This document shows positions 6,992 through 14,601 of a stretch of 43,036 bases of DNA, one piece after another (positions within the stretch are counted from its first letter, which is position 1; each line of letters begins with the position of its first letter). The notes below the pieces were generated by a model. It had not been told where the DNA came from. It made no database searches and saw nothing but the letters and a program-made list of their open reading frames with translations. This DNA is from Microcaldota archaeon (GTDB taxonomy: Archaea > Micrarchaeota > Micrarchaeia > Micrarchaeales > Micrarchaeaceae), in contig JAJYLX010000007.1 in assembly GCA_021787495.1 (NCBI GenBank), positions 1-43,036 of the forward strand, read 5' to 3'. The position numbers and the translations under genes were made by a program.

Positions 6992-8155
6992 TTAGCCGAA
7001 CGAGATTACGTCGCCGTCGCGCAGTATGTGGCCTGCCCCGACCCTCTGGTTGCCAAACTTTGCGCTAGGCCCTGTTATGTAGGCATATTTTACCCCCTCG
7101 GCAAACTTCGTGTGTATCCTGCGCGCCACCTCCAGGACGGTAGCCCCCTCCCTCACGACCATCGGCTCCGCCTGCACGGCGCCCTTAGGCTGCAGCAGCA
7201 CAGTCATGATGTGGAGGTTGTCGTATATGCTTCTGGTGAGCAGGCTGATGTTCTTGCCGGTGGTCGCGCTGATTGGTACCACGTCTATCGCATCTCTCCT
7301 GCTGATCTCTGACGCCACCGCGTCATATGATGCGTCTGTGTCTATCTTGTTGAGCGCGACTATCGCGTTAATATAGCATGACCTCCCCGACAGCATTGCT
7401 ATAAGCTCGTCCTCTCCGATGCGCTGCCTTATCCTCACCACGGAGTTGTACCTGTTGAATCCAGAGAATATCATCTCTATCGATTTCTTGCTCAGGCCGG
7501 ATTCATTGATCTCCAGGACAAGGCCCTGATTGTGCGAGTCCTGTATGCTAATGTCCGGCATGGGCCTGTTGATGAATACGTCGAGCCCATTCAGCTCAGC
7601 GAGTATGATGTCGAGCTGGCCGGGTTCCGCTATATCTACGACAAACACTATCAGGTCTGCCATCTTTGCCGCCGCGAGCACTGTCCTACCGCCCCCCGCG
7701 CCTATATGCGCGCCCTCTATTATCCCCGGTAAGTCAAACACCTGTATGCGCGCGTTCCTGTAAGTGAACATACCAGGTATCAGCGATGTTGTCGTGAATG
7801 CATAGGCTGCCGTCTTGGATTGGGTGTTTGCCAGCCTGTTTATCAGGGAGGACTTGCCGGCGCTCGGGAAGCCGACGAGCGCGACTGTGGCATCTCCAGA
7901 CTTCTTGACGAAGAAGCCAGTACCGGCCTTGTGCTTGCCGGCTGCCTCGATGCCCCTTTTGACCTTGGCTATCTTCGCGCGCAGGATCCCGAGGTGCTTG
8001 TTTGTCGCCTTGTTGTAGGATGTGCTAGAATACTCGTCCTGCAGCCTTTTGAGCTCTGTGGACAGGAAATCAGAGGCGCCCGGGAGTGCACGGCCCTTGC
8101 GGCTCCTCAGTTTGACGTCGTCTTCATCACCAGTACGGGCGTCTCGCTCTGACAT
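6992..8155 (-). CDS. DRG-family (Obg-like) GTPase with TGS domain
   Basis: A 387-aa GTPase of the archaeal/eukaryotic DRG family, which associates with translation machinery. A charged helical N-terminus (about 1-85) precedes the G domain: G1 GFPSAGKSS (95-103), G2 region TTTSLIPG (121-128), G3 DLPG (141-144) and G4 NKID (269-272). A TGS domain (about 317-387: KGAVQAEPMVVREGATVLEV...GDVISFG) ends the protein. This order and length are standard for DRG. A Shine-Dalgarno-like AAGGTGAT lies 9-16 nt before the ATG. It converges with the LamG protein gene, 5 nt apart. Confidence 0.95.
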   Translation of the reverse strand: MSERDARTGDEDDVKLRSRKGRALPGASDFLSTELKRLQDEYSSTSYNKATNKHLGILRAKIAKVKRGIEAAGKHKAGTGFFVKKSGDATVALVGFPSAGKSSLINRLANTQSKTAAYAFTTTSLIPGMFTYRNARIQVFDLPGIIEGAHIGAGGGRTVLAAAKMADLIVFVVDIAEPGQLDIILAELNGLDVFINRPMPDISIQDSHNQGLVLEINESGLSKKSIEMIFSGFNRYNSVVRIRQRIGEDELIAMLSGRSCYINAIVALNKIDTDASYDAVASEISRRDAIDVVPISATTGKNISLLTRSIYDNLHIMTVLLQPKGAVQAEPMVVREGATVLEVARRIHTKFAEGVKYAYITGPSAKFGNQRVGAGHILRDGDVISFG

Positions 8156-8246
8156 TTCCGAAAATCACCTTACATGTAGTCAAATAAACAATACCTCTAA
8201 CGTGTTCAATTTTGTATATCACGAATTTTCTTTAGTTACACATACG

Positions 8247-8260
8247 TTTAAATATATTAA
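8247..8260 (+). promoter_or_regulatory. Strong TATA box for the tiny basic peptide gene
   Basis: TTTAAATATATTAA is one of the most AT-rich TATA elements in the window. The expected transcript start is near 8281-8285, giving a leader of about 15-20 nt before the ATG at 8300. The upstream 80 bp are also AT-rich. Confidence 0.6.
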
Positions 8261-8299
8261 TAGTGACGGCAGAAGCGTTACATAACAAAAAGTGACAAA

Positions 8300-8353
8300 A
8301 TGGCAAAGAAGAAAGCGCACAAGAAGGCGACAAAGAAGAGTAGGAAGAGATAA
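8300..8353 (+). CDS. 17-aa hyperbasic peptide (Lys/Arg-rich)
   Basis: An ATG-to-TAA ORF encodes MAKKKAHKKATKKSRKR: 11 of 17 residues are Lys or Arg and there are no acidic residues. It has its own strong TATA box about 45 bp upstream and a hairpin plus T-rich terminator starting at the stop codon, so it is a complete, independent transcription unit between the DRG GTPase and SRP54 genes. The composition resembles lysine-rich tails of chromatin proteins or tiny ribosomal proteins, so nucleic-acid binding is likely, but no family is assigned. The alternative is that the transcript is a small RNA and the ORF is incidental; the regular Lys/Ala/Thr pattern argues for a real peptide. Confidence 0.6.
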   Translation: MAKKKAHKKATKKSRKR

Positions 8354-8412
8354 ACGGTTGTTACCGTTTTGTTTTCTTTTGTTTTTTTGCTTGTCCTTTT
8401 TCTGTTTTTTTG
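8352..8412 (+). terminator. Hairpin plus T-rich terminator
   Basis: A perfect 7-bp stem (AAACGGT 8352-8358, ACCGTTT 8363-8369, loop TGTT) is followed by a tract that is almost entirely T from 8367 to 8412. The stem begins inside the TAA stop of the basic peptide gene. The T-rich tract alone would suffice for archaeal termination; the hairpin makes it bacterial-like. Confidence 0.75.
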
Positions 8413-8424
8413 CAGGTTCAGATG

Positions 8425-9732
8425 TTATTTCATGAATTTTGAGAACTTCTTGATGAACCCACGGTCGTTTTTCAGCATGTTAAACATCTTCTTCATCTTG
8501 TTGAAGTCCGAGAGCAGCTGATGGACGTCCTTTTCAGACGTGCCGCTGCCCCTTGCGACGCGCAGGATCCTGTCCGGGTCGTGCATCAGCCGCTCGTTGC
8601 GCCTCTCCTCTGGGGTCATCGAACCTATTATGACCTTGTACCTTTGCAGCTTGCCCTCGTTCTGCTCCAGCGTGTCCTTCGGTACGTCCGGGGCGCCCAT
8701 CATGCCGAGCATTCCCTTCAGCGAGCCCATCTTGCCCATCGTCTTGAGCTGTGTGTAGAACGTCTCGAAGTTCAGCTCCTCGACCTGCAGGTCCTCCTCC
8801 TTGACGCCGGCATCATGGATCGCCTGCTGCACCGTCTCCACGAGCGACGTTATGTCGGGCATGCCCAGCAGGCGGCCGATGAACTTCCCGGAATCATAAG
8901 GCTCTATGTTGCCGAGGCGCTCCCCCGTGCCGATGTACATTATGCTGGCATGCGCCGTGTTGGCGGCGCTGAGCGCACCCCCGCCCTTCCCGGAACCATC
9001 CATTTTAGTGACTATAACTCCGGAAAGCTTCACAGCGCGGTCGAACTCAAGGGCCTGCTTGCCAGCGACCTGGCCGGTATCGGCGCTTATCACGAGCACC
9101 TTCTCGTCAGGGTCGAACCCTTCTGCAACCGCCTTCAGCTCGGCTATCAGTTCCGAATTGAGGGCATTCCTTCCGCTCGTGTCGCATATGACTACCTTCC
9201 TGTCCTTGTGCGCCCTCAGGGCCTCCCGTACGACCTTTGCCGCGTCCTTCTCGCCCTTTATGCCGAAGAAGGCAACGTTCGCCTGCTTCGCCAGCGTCTC
9301 CAGCTGCTCGTAGGCGGCGGGACGGGTGACGTCGCAACAGATGAGGAGGGCGCTCAGCCCCCTATCTTGGTAGTACTTTGCCAGCTTTGCTGCAGCGGTG
9401 GTCTTTCCTGACCCGTAGAGACCCATGAGCAATATGCGTTTCGGCTTCAGTTCGGGCACGTACGTCTTGCCCATCAGCTCGACAAGGCCGTCGTAGACGA
9501 GATTGGTTATATAGTCTCTCGGGGCCACGCCCTCTGGGGGACGGCTCCTCAGCGCCTTGTCCTCTATCTCCTTCGTGAAGTTGAAAACCAGCTTGACTTC
9601 TACATCCGAGCTGAGCAGCGCCTTCTGGAGATCCTTGTTGAACTCGCGTATCGTCTTGGCATCGATGATCGTGGCCCGCTGCAGCCTTGCCATCGCCTGC
9701 CTTAGACCCTCCCCTAGGTCCATCCTTGTCAC
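8425..9732 (-). CDS. srp54: Signal recognition particle protein SRP54
   Basis: A 435-aa SRP GTPase that binds 7S RNA and signal sequences and delivers ribosomes to the translocon. N domain about 1-90; G domain with G1 GLYGSGKTT (104-112), CDVTRPAA (133-140), G3 DTSGR (184-188) and G4 TKMDG (242-246); Met-rich M domain about 296-435 with the RNA-binding RVARGSGTSEKDV motif (391-403). Length and order match archaeal SRP54. The ATG at 9732 is used; MDLGEGL at 9723 is an alternative. The promoter region is shared with the divergent prefoldin gene. Confidence 0.97.
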   Translation of the reverse strand: MTRMDLGEGLRQAMARLQRATIIDAKTIREFNKDLQKALLSSDVEVKLVFNFTKEIEDKALRSRPPEGVAPRDYITNLVYDGLVELMGKTYVPELKPKRILLMGLYGSGKTTAAAKLAKYYQDRGLSALLICCDVTRPAAYEQLETLAKQANVAFFGIKGEKDAAKVVREALRAHKDRKVVICDTSGRNALNSELIAELKAVAEGFDPDEKVLVISADTGQVAGKQALEFDRAVKLSGVIVTKMDGSGKGGGALSAANTAHASIMYIGTGERLGNIEPYDSGKFIGRLLGMPDITSLVETVQQAIHDAGVKEEDLQVEELNFETFYTQLKTMGKMGSLKGMLGMMGAPDVPKDTLEQNEGKLQRYKVIIGSMTPEERRNERLMHDPDRILRVARGSGTSEKDVHQLLSDFNKMKKMFNMLKNDRGFIKKFSKFMK

Positions 9733-9753
9733 TTGTTTTAGATTAGGGAGAAT

Positions 9754-9767
9754 CCCGTATATAAGGG
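9754..9767. promoter_or_regulatory. Shared, near-symmetric TATA element between srp54 and prefoldin beta
   Basis: CCCGTATATAAGGG carries a self-complementary TATATA core. It is centred about 28 bp before the srp54 ATG (9732) on one side and about 36 bp before the prefoldin ATG (9798) on the other. With only 65 bp between the two start codons, one TATA element may serve both directions; a second AT-rich run (CATATACTCTATA) may help the rightward gene. Confidence 0.45.
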
Positions 9768-9797
9768 TTTGCTGGCATATACTCTATAGGGGTAAGT

Positions 9798-10136
9798 ATG
9801 GACAGGGAGCAGCTTGAGAAACTCGGCAGGGAGTACCAGGAACTGCAGATGCAGCTGCAGTCCCTTGCGCTGCAGAAGATGCAGTTCGGCGAACAGAAGG
9901 AGGAATACACGCAGGCGCGGAAGCACCTGGAATCCGCCTCCGGAAGGATATATGCCGAGGTCGGCGGCCTGATAGTCGAGACCACCAAGGATGGCGCCAT
10001 GAAGGAGCTGTCTGACAAGCTCGAATCGGTGGAGATGAGGCTGGGGATCGTAGGCAAGCAGTACGACGAGGCTGTAAAGAAGGAGCAGTCCATGAGGACG
10101 GCGCTAAATGCAGAGATCGATGGTCAGGACAAATAG
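9798..10136 (+). CDS. pfdB: Prefoldin beta subunit
   Basis: A 112-aa protein with the prefoldin beta pattern: two long amphipathic helices (about 1-40 and 72-108) that form a coiled coil around a short beta hairpin (about 45-65, RIYAEVGGLIVETTKDGA). Prefoldin holds unfolded nascent chains and passes them to the thermosome, which is also encoded in this window. Length is typical. GGGGTAAGT just before the ATG may act as ribosome binding site. The DHH phosphoesterase gene follows after 8 nt, indicating an operon of pfdB, DHH and mre11. Confidence 0.9.
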   Translation: MDREQLEKLGREYQELQMQLQSLALQKMQFGEQKEEYTQARKHLESASGRIYAEVGGLIVETTKDGAMKELSDKLESVEMRLGIVGKQYDEAVKKEQSMRTALNAEIDGQDK

Positions 10137-10144
10137 GCAATGGC

Positions 10145-11125
10145 ATGCCGCTGGTCGACTTTGAGGGCATGGTGTCGGTGATCCGCGAGCTTTCGGCAGC
10201 CAGGGCGATGCTGACCTTCCACTCGATCGGCGACACGGACTCGCTCTCATCGGCCATGGCGCTCTCCGAGCTGTTCGAGGACTCGACGGTCGCCGCGCCT
10301 GACAGGCTGACCGGCAACGCCGCCAGGATACTGCACAAGCTCGGATACGGCCCTGATGCGGTTTCATACGAGTTCGACGACTCGGCGGAGGTCGTAGTAC
10401 TCCTCGACGTCAACAACTTCGAAGGCTGCGGCGGGTTCCGCAAGAGGCTCGAGGGCTTCGGCGGCCGCATACTCGTGATAGACCACCACAGGCCCGTCGA
10501 GGACAAGGAGAATATGCTCATATTGAGCGATGAGTCGTACAACTCCGCAGCGAGCATAGTGTACGAACTGCTCAAGAGGTTCGGCAAGGTGGCTGACGCG
10601 AAGATAGCCAAGCTGATCGCGATGGGCATACTTTCCGATGCTGCGGAGTTCAAGAACGCGACCCCGTTGTCGTTCGAGCAGCTCGGCGAGCTCTTCAAGG
10701 CCGCAAATACGGACTACATAACGCTGACGACCGAGCTCGGGCACATTTCGCCTGCGGGGGAGAGGTTGAAAACCGTTAATGACGTGATGGGGGCGCGGGC
10801 ATTCGTGGATTCCGGACTGCTTTTCATGGAGGGCGAATGCCATGGCTACGCGAACCTCGCCGCCGATTCGGCGATAAAGATAGGCGTGGACGTCGCGCTC
10901 TTCCACACGCTCGGAAGGGAGGTCGCCTTCTCGGCGAGGCTGAGGCCGACGCTCGACAGGAAGTACGGGATACACCTGGGCAAGGTGATGCGCGAGCTCG
11001 CACCCATGATAAACGGCACAGGGGGAGGTCACCCGTGCGCGGCCGGCGCATACGGCTCCGGAGGGGATGTCGAGGGATTCGTGAGGAAGTTCGTGGACTC
11101 CGTAGTCAGGCTTGCCGGAGGGTGA
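10145..11125 (+). CDS. DHH/DHHA1-family phosphoesterase (RecJ/NrnA-like)
   Basis: A 326-aa protein with the DHH core: SIGDTDSLSSAMAL (about 28-41) as motif I, VLLDVNN (about 87-93) as motif II and VIDHHRP (about 112-118) as motif III. The C-terminal DHHA1 domain carries the substrate loop GTGGGHPCAAGAYG (about 290-303). Such proteins hydrolyse phosphodiester bonds in short RNA/DNA or nucleotide messengers using Mn2+. It lies 3' of pfdB and overlaps the ribosome binding site of mre11, so it is in the same transcription unit and a nucleic-acid processing role is plausible. The exact substrate cannot be read from the sequence. Confidence 0.92.
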   Translation: MPLVDFEGMVSVIRELSAARAMLTFHSIGDTDSLSSAMALSELFEDSTVAAPDRLTGNAARILHKLGYGPDAVSYEFDDSAEVVVLLDVNNFEGCGGFRKRLEGFGGRILVIDHHRPVEDKENMLILSDESYNSAASIVYELLKRFGKVADAKIAKLIAMGILSDAAEFKNATPLSFEQLGELFKAANTDYITLTTELGHISPAGERLKTVNDVMGARAFVDSGLLFMEGECHGYANLAADSAIKIGVDVALFHTLGREVAFSARLRPTLDRKYGIHLGKVMRELAPMINGTGGGHPCAAGAYGSGGDVEGFVRKFVDSVVRLAGG

Positions 11126-11129
11126 GATC

Positions 11130-12350
11130 TTGAGGATAGCGATAGTGTCGGACCTGCACATAGGGTATGAGCGCTTCTACGAAGACGCCTACACGCAGGC
11201 GAAAGAGGCGCTCAATGCGGCGAGCGAGCTCGCCGACGCCATCATAATGCCGGGCGATATATTCGACAGGCGGAACCCGCACCCTGACGCGATAGGGCAG
11301 GCAATCAACCTCTTCAGGGAGATAAGCAGGAAGGGCTGGAAGGCAAAGGTCGTGGAGTTCTCTCCTTACACGGACACGCGCAGCTTCACGACCGTCCCTG
11401 TCATAGCGATACCCGGCACACATGAGCGCGTAGCAGAGGGCAAGGAGAATCCCCTTGGTCTGCTCGGGCTCGCAGGGCTGCTCGTGGACGCGAGCGAGTC
11501 GATGGTCACGATAGAGAAGGGCGGTGAACGCGTCTCCGTCTTCGGGCTTGGCGGCCTCTCTGAGGAGAGGGTGAAGCCGACGCTCGCCGAACTCGACCCG
11601 AAACCCGTTCAGGGCAACTTCAACATCTTCATGTTCCATCAGTCGATATACGAGCTGCTCCCGTTCAGCGACGACTTCATACGCTTCGACGACCTTCCGG
11701 AAGGCTTCGACCTGTATGCGGACGGTCACATACACAACAGGATAGTCGGCCAGGTACGCGGCAAGCCCTTCCTCATACCGGGCAGTACGGTACTGACGCA
11801 ACTGAAGGAAGGGGAGCAGGAGCCGAAGGGCTTCTTCATCTATGACACGAAGTCCAACACATACGAGTTCAACGAGATAAGGTCCAGGCCGTTCTCGTTC
11901 GTCAGGATGAGGATGGATGATGCGACCCCGAAAGGGCTGCAGCAGAAATGCGAGGAGGCCATCGTATCTGCGATAAGGTCGAGCAAAGAGAAGCCGATAG
12001 TGAAATTGTTCGTGGAAGGCACAATCGCCGACGGCTTCAAGAGCTTCGACATGAACCTGCGGCCGTTGCAACAGAGGTACTCGCAGGACGCCTACATGGA
12101 GGTGGACATGCGCCTAGCCGACAGGTCGTTGGAGGAAGGGCTGGGCGCGGTGCGCGAGGGCAGGCTCGACGGCGTATCTGTGAAGGACCTGGGCATGGGC
12201 ATCTTCTCCGCCAAGCTGGCGGAATCCGGATTCGACAGGTCGGTAAACGTCGCGGAGCTATTCGACGCGCTCTCCATGCAGAAGAAGGAGAAGGCGCTCA
12301 GCGAGGCTTCTGCGCTTTTTGAGGACTCTGCTCGGAGCTCTGGCGGGTGA
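11130..12350 (+). CDS. mre11: Mre11-like DNA repair nuclease
   Basis: A 406-aa metallophosphoesterase. Metal-binding positions of the Mre11 family are seen at D8 and H10 (VSDLHIG), D43 (GDIFD), H98 (GTHE), H170 (FHQS), H200 and H202 (GHIH). The usual Asn of the GNHD motif is Thr97. Mre11 with Rad50 resects DNA double-strand breaks; no rad50 is in the window. The TTG at 11130 is chosen because it has the strong ribosome binding site GGAGGGTGAG directly upstream and yields an N-terminus typical of the family. The 3' end overlaps the convergent L14e gene by 53 bp. Confidence 0.9.
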   Translation: MRIAIVSDLHIGYERFYEDAYTQAKEALNAASELADAIIMPGDIFDRRNPHPDAIGQAINLFREISRKGWKAKVVEFSPYTDTRSFTTVPVIAIPGTHERVAEGKENPLGLLGLAGLLVDASESMVTIEKGGERVSVFGLGGLSEERVKPTLAELDPKPVQGNFNIFMFHQSIYELLPFSDDFIRFDDLPEGFDLYADGHIHNRIVGQVRGKPFLIPGSTVLTQLKEGEQEPKGFFIYDTKSNTYEFNEIRSRPFSFVRMRMDDATPKGLQQKCEEAIVSAIRSSKEKPIVKLFVEGTIADGFKSFDMNLRPLQQRYSQDAYMEVDMRLADRSLEEGLGAVREGRLDGVSVKDLGMGIFSAKLAESGFDRSVNVAELFDALSMQKKEKALSEASALFEDSARSSGG

Positions 12351-12576
12351 CCTTCGGCTTCACGCCGAGCACCTTGTCTATCGCGGCCTTGTCCTTCACG
12401 TCGACCTTGTCCGCCAGGAACTCGAGATGGCTTGGATTGCACTGGCGCTCCCTGCTCCTCTTCGTGGTAATCACTTTCACGAATCCGTTCCCCATGACGC
12501 CTGTTATCACGGCCTTGCTTCCCGCGTCGCGTCCGTACTTCTTTATGCATACTCTTCCTACTTCCAGCAGTGTCAT
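12298..12576 (-). CDS. rpl14e: Large ribosomal subunit protein L14e
   Basis: A 92-aa protein with the L14e/KOW pattern: VGRVCIKKYGRDAGSKAVIT (about 6-25), the beta strand GFVKVITT, and RERQCNPSHLEFL (about 42-54). L14e is an archaeal/eukaryotic ribosomal protein without a bacterial counterpart. It overlaps the cmk stop codon by 4 nt (ATGA), and the order L34e, cmk, L14e is a conserved archaeal arrangement. The C-terminal tail is antisense to the end of mre11 over 53 bp. It is slightly extended and Lys/Gln-rich at its end. Confidence 0.93.
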   Translation of the reverse strand: MTLLEVGRVCIKKYGRDAGSKAVITGVMGNGFVKVITTKRSRERQCNPSHLEFLADKVDVKDKAAIDKVLGVKPKVTRQSSEQSPQKAQKPR

Positions 12577-13139
12577 TCTATCACTCCTCTCTCCTTAAGC
12601 TTGATCACCGCCTCGCGCGCCACCTCCGATGCCTCCTTCCCGTCGGTCTCTATGACAGCGTCGAACGGCTTCAGGTCGTTGCCGAAGTCTATTCCATACA
12701 GGCCCTTGTAGAGCGCGTAGTTCTTGGCATCGCGGTCGGCGACGATTCCCGCGGCCTTTGCCACGCCGATGTGGTCGCGCATGGCCATGCGCGCGGCCCT
12801 CGTCTCCACGGACGCTGACAGCCAGATCTTGAATCCGGCCTTGGTCAGCCATGGCGCGGTCCAGCTCGTGACTATCACATCGCCCTTCTCGACCACGGCG
12901 CAGAGCTTCCGGTCGGCCTCCTTGTCGAAGCCGGGGTTGCCGTCCCTCTCGGCGAGGAAGCGCATCCCGTCAGGGGTGTCCCACCAGTCCTCCCCGATAG
13001 GGTTGTAGCCGCGGTCCGCGGCCATTTCCCTCAGGATGTCGGAGCCGGCGAGCGACGGCACCCCGAGCCTGCCCGCGAGGAGCGTCGCGAGGCTCGTCTT
13101 GCCGGACGCGGGTTTGCCGGATATAACGATGGCCTGCAT
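12573..13139 (-). CDS. cmk: Cytidylate kinase, archaeal type
   Basis: A 188-aa P-loop kinase phosphorylating CMP/dCMP. It opens with the Walker A motif ISGKPASGKTSLA (6-18), followed by the substrate segment GSDILREMA (about 37-45) and a lid region with RAARMAMRD (about 93-101). The length matches the short archaeal CMK family. It sits between L34e and L14e genes as in many archaea, 10 nt from the former and overlapping the latter by 4 nt, consistent with translational coupling. Confidence 0.93.
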   Translation of the reverse strand: MQAIVISGKPASGKTSLATLLAGRLGVPSLAGSDILREMAADRGYNPIGEDWWDTPDGMRFLAERDGNPGFDKEADRKLCAVVEKGDVIVTSWTAPWLTKAGFKIWLSASVETRAARMAMRDHIGVAKAAGIVADRDAKNYALYKGLYGIDFGNDLKPFDAVIETDGKEASEVAREAVIKLKERGVIE

Positions 13140-13149
13140 CGCCGCACCA

Positions 13150-13470
13150 TCAGTGCGAGACGAGCTGCAGCACGTAGCCCCTCTGGCGTATGCCTATGTC
13201 GTTGAGCTTGAGGTCGCCGCGCTCGACGCGGCTGCCCAGCGTGACTATCTCGGCGGTGCAGCTGGCGCAGAGCACGCCACCGAAGAGGCGGCTGTTGGTG
13301 CGCCTGCTCCTACCCCCTTTCCTGCTCAGGCTTATGCCGTTGAGCTCGGCGCTGCAGAGCGCGCAGTGCGGCATCTGTTTCTTGCCGCGCCTGTAGTGCT
13401 CTACGTTGCCGGTCCTGGTTACCCTGTTCACCCTCTTGAAGCTGCTTGACCTGTGGCGCGGTTGCGGCAA
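13150..13470 (-). CDS. rpl34e: Large ribosomal subunit protein L34e
   Basis: A 106-aa basic protein. RSSSFKRVNRVTRTGN near the N-terminus and the paired Cys motifs CALC (about 36-39) and CASC (about 68-71), a probable zinc site, identify L34e, an archaeal/eukaryotic ribosomal protein. The TTG at 13470 is chosen as start: it gives the conserved MPQPRHRSSSF beginning and has GAGGGGTG 7-14 nt upstream; reading further upstream gives a non-conserved extension. It is followed closely by cmk. Confidence 0.92.
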   Translation of the reverse strand: MPQPRHRSSSFKRVNRVTRTGNVEHYRRGKKQMPHCALCSAELNGISLSRKGGRSRRTNSRLFGGVLCASCTAEIVTLGSRVERGDLKLNDIGIRQRGYVLQLVSH

Positions 13471-13519
13471 GATTAACACCCCTCTTTGATAAGCATTGTC
13501 TATTTGTTGCGCAAGGTAG

Positions 13520-14011
13520 TTATGCCTTTTCCTGGAGCTGCGAGAGCTCGAGCTCCTCCTGCTTGCCCTTCTTCCTGTCATAGATCATTATCGCTATGGA
13601 GGAAACGATGCCAAGCATGAATACTATCATGAAGAAGAAGTTCTGCAGGGTCAGCCCGCTGAAGATGAAGTCCACAGTGCTAGTCGAGGCGCCGAGCCCG
13701 CTTATTATGTAGGGCAGCAGCGCATAGTAGAACACGAGGAAGAGCGGCAGCACGACGAACATCGGCTTCATCTGGCCCTTCATGCTCTCCGAGAGCAGCG
13801 GCATGACCTCCTTCTGCTTGGCCATTATCGCCTCGCGGCTCGCGCCGCCCTTCGCCATCTCGTTCAGCGCCTTGGTGTTCTCCTTCACCTTGCGCTGTAT
13901 CTCCCTCATCTTTTTGGGGTTCGAGAGCTTCCTCTGCAGGAAGAGCGCCGAGAAGGTGTACGCCACGGCTATCGCCACTATGACACCGAGCGCCACCGTG
14001 CTTGCCAACAT
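13520..14011 (-). CDS. DUF106/EMC3-YidC-like membrane insertase
   Basis: A 163-aa integral membrane protein with the archaeal Ylp1/DUF106 architecture: TM1 at about 5-25, a charged coiled-coil segment (about 28-80, NPKKMREIQRKVKENTKAL), TM2 at about 83-103, TM3 at about 122-144 and a basic/acidic tail. This family belongs to the Oxa1 superfamily and promotes insertion of membrane proteins. In many archaea it lies between adk and rpl34e, exactly the order seen here; secY, often upstream of adk, is replaced by the thermosome gene. It starts 3 nt after the adk stop. Confidence 0.9.
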   Translation of the reverse strand: MLASTVALGVIVAIAVAYTFSALFLQRKLSNPKKMREIQRKVKENTKALNEMAKGGASREAIMAKQKEVMPLLSESMKGQMKPMFVVLPLFLVFYYALLPYIISGLGASTSTVDFIFSGLTLQNFFFMIVFMLGIVSSIAIMIYDRKKGKQEELELSQLQEKA

Positions 14012-14014
14012 TAT

Positions 14015-14596
14015 TCAATCACCGTTGCTGCTGAACGATTCCCTCAGAGCGCTGGAAAGCTCCCGCACCGCCTGCCCCATCCGCCCGTCAGCATTGTTTA
14101 TTACGTAGAGCGGGACGTTGAGGTGGGTCGACAAGTATCCGAGTATGGAGAGGTCGATCGTGCGCTGGATGTCAAGGCTTGACGTAGACTGCGGCTCGCG
14201 TGAGCGCGAGCCCCTATCCTTCCTCCTGCGCGCCACTATCGATTCCGACGGGGCGTTTATGTAGACCAGCGTCCGTATATTCAGGCCGTTTATGAATGCG
14301 TGCGGCAGCGCGGGCCCAAGCCTCTGTCCCTTCTCTATCGTCACATGGGTGTCGAGGACTATGTTGCCCGGTATCTTCGAGAACTTCGCATACGCGAGCT
14401 TCTGGAGCCTGAACAGCTCTCTTGGGGGGAGCTTCTTGAGCCCGTCGCGGCCGCCCTTCAGGCCCAGGCCCTTGCCGACCGCCATCATTATGTCCCCGAT
14501 GTTCACGGTCCTGAAGCCCTTGCCGGCCTTCGAGAGCAGGGTGGTCTTCCCTGCCCCTGAGAGCCCTGTGAGTATCGCTATCCTCGCCTTCGGCAT
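14015..14596 (-). CDS. adkA: Adenylate kinase, archaeal type
   Basis: A 193-aa kinase interconverting ATP, AMP and ADP. The Walker A is LTGLSGAGKTTLL (9-21), with VNIGDIMMAV (about 31-40) as the nucleotide-binding segment, NIVLDTHVTIEKG (about 78-90) and a lid arginine run RRRKDRGSRSR (about 123-133). It matches the short archaeal AdkA family rather than the bacterial Adk with its zinc lid. It lies 5 nt from the thermosome stop and 3 nt from the DUF106 start, so these are likely one operon. Confidence 0.93.
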   Translation of the reverse strand: MPKARIAILTGLSGAGKTTLLSKAGKGFRTVNIGDIMMAVGKGLGLKGGRDGLKKLPPRELFRLQKLAYAKFSKIPGNIVLDTHVTIEKGQRLGPALPHAFINGLNIRTLVYINAPSESIVARRRKDRGSRSREPQSTSSLDIQRTIDLSILGYLSTHLNVPLYVINNADGRMGQAVRELSSALRESFSSNGD

Positions 14597-14601
14597 CCGA
14601 A

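Noticed and set aside
11106-12071. Long open frame on the minus strand opposite mre11, and similar ones at 25592-26713 and 33408-34076
   Set aside because: They are complements of clear conserved genes in GC-rich sequence, have Arg/His/Tyr/Glu-rich low-quality translations and no family resemblance.
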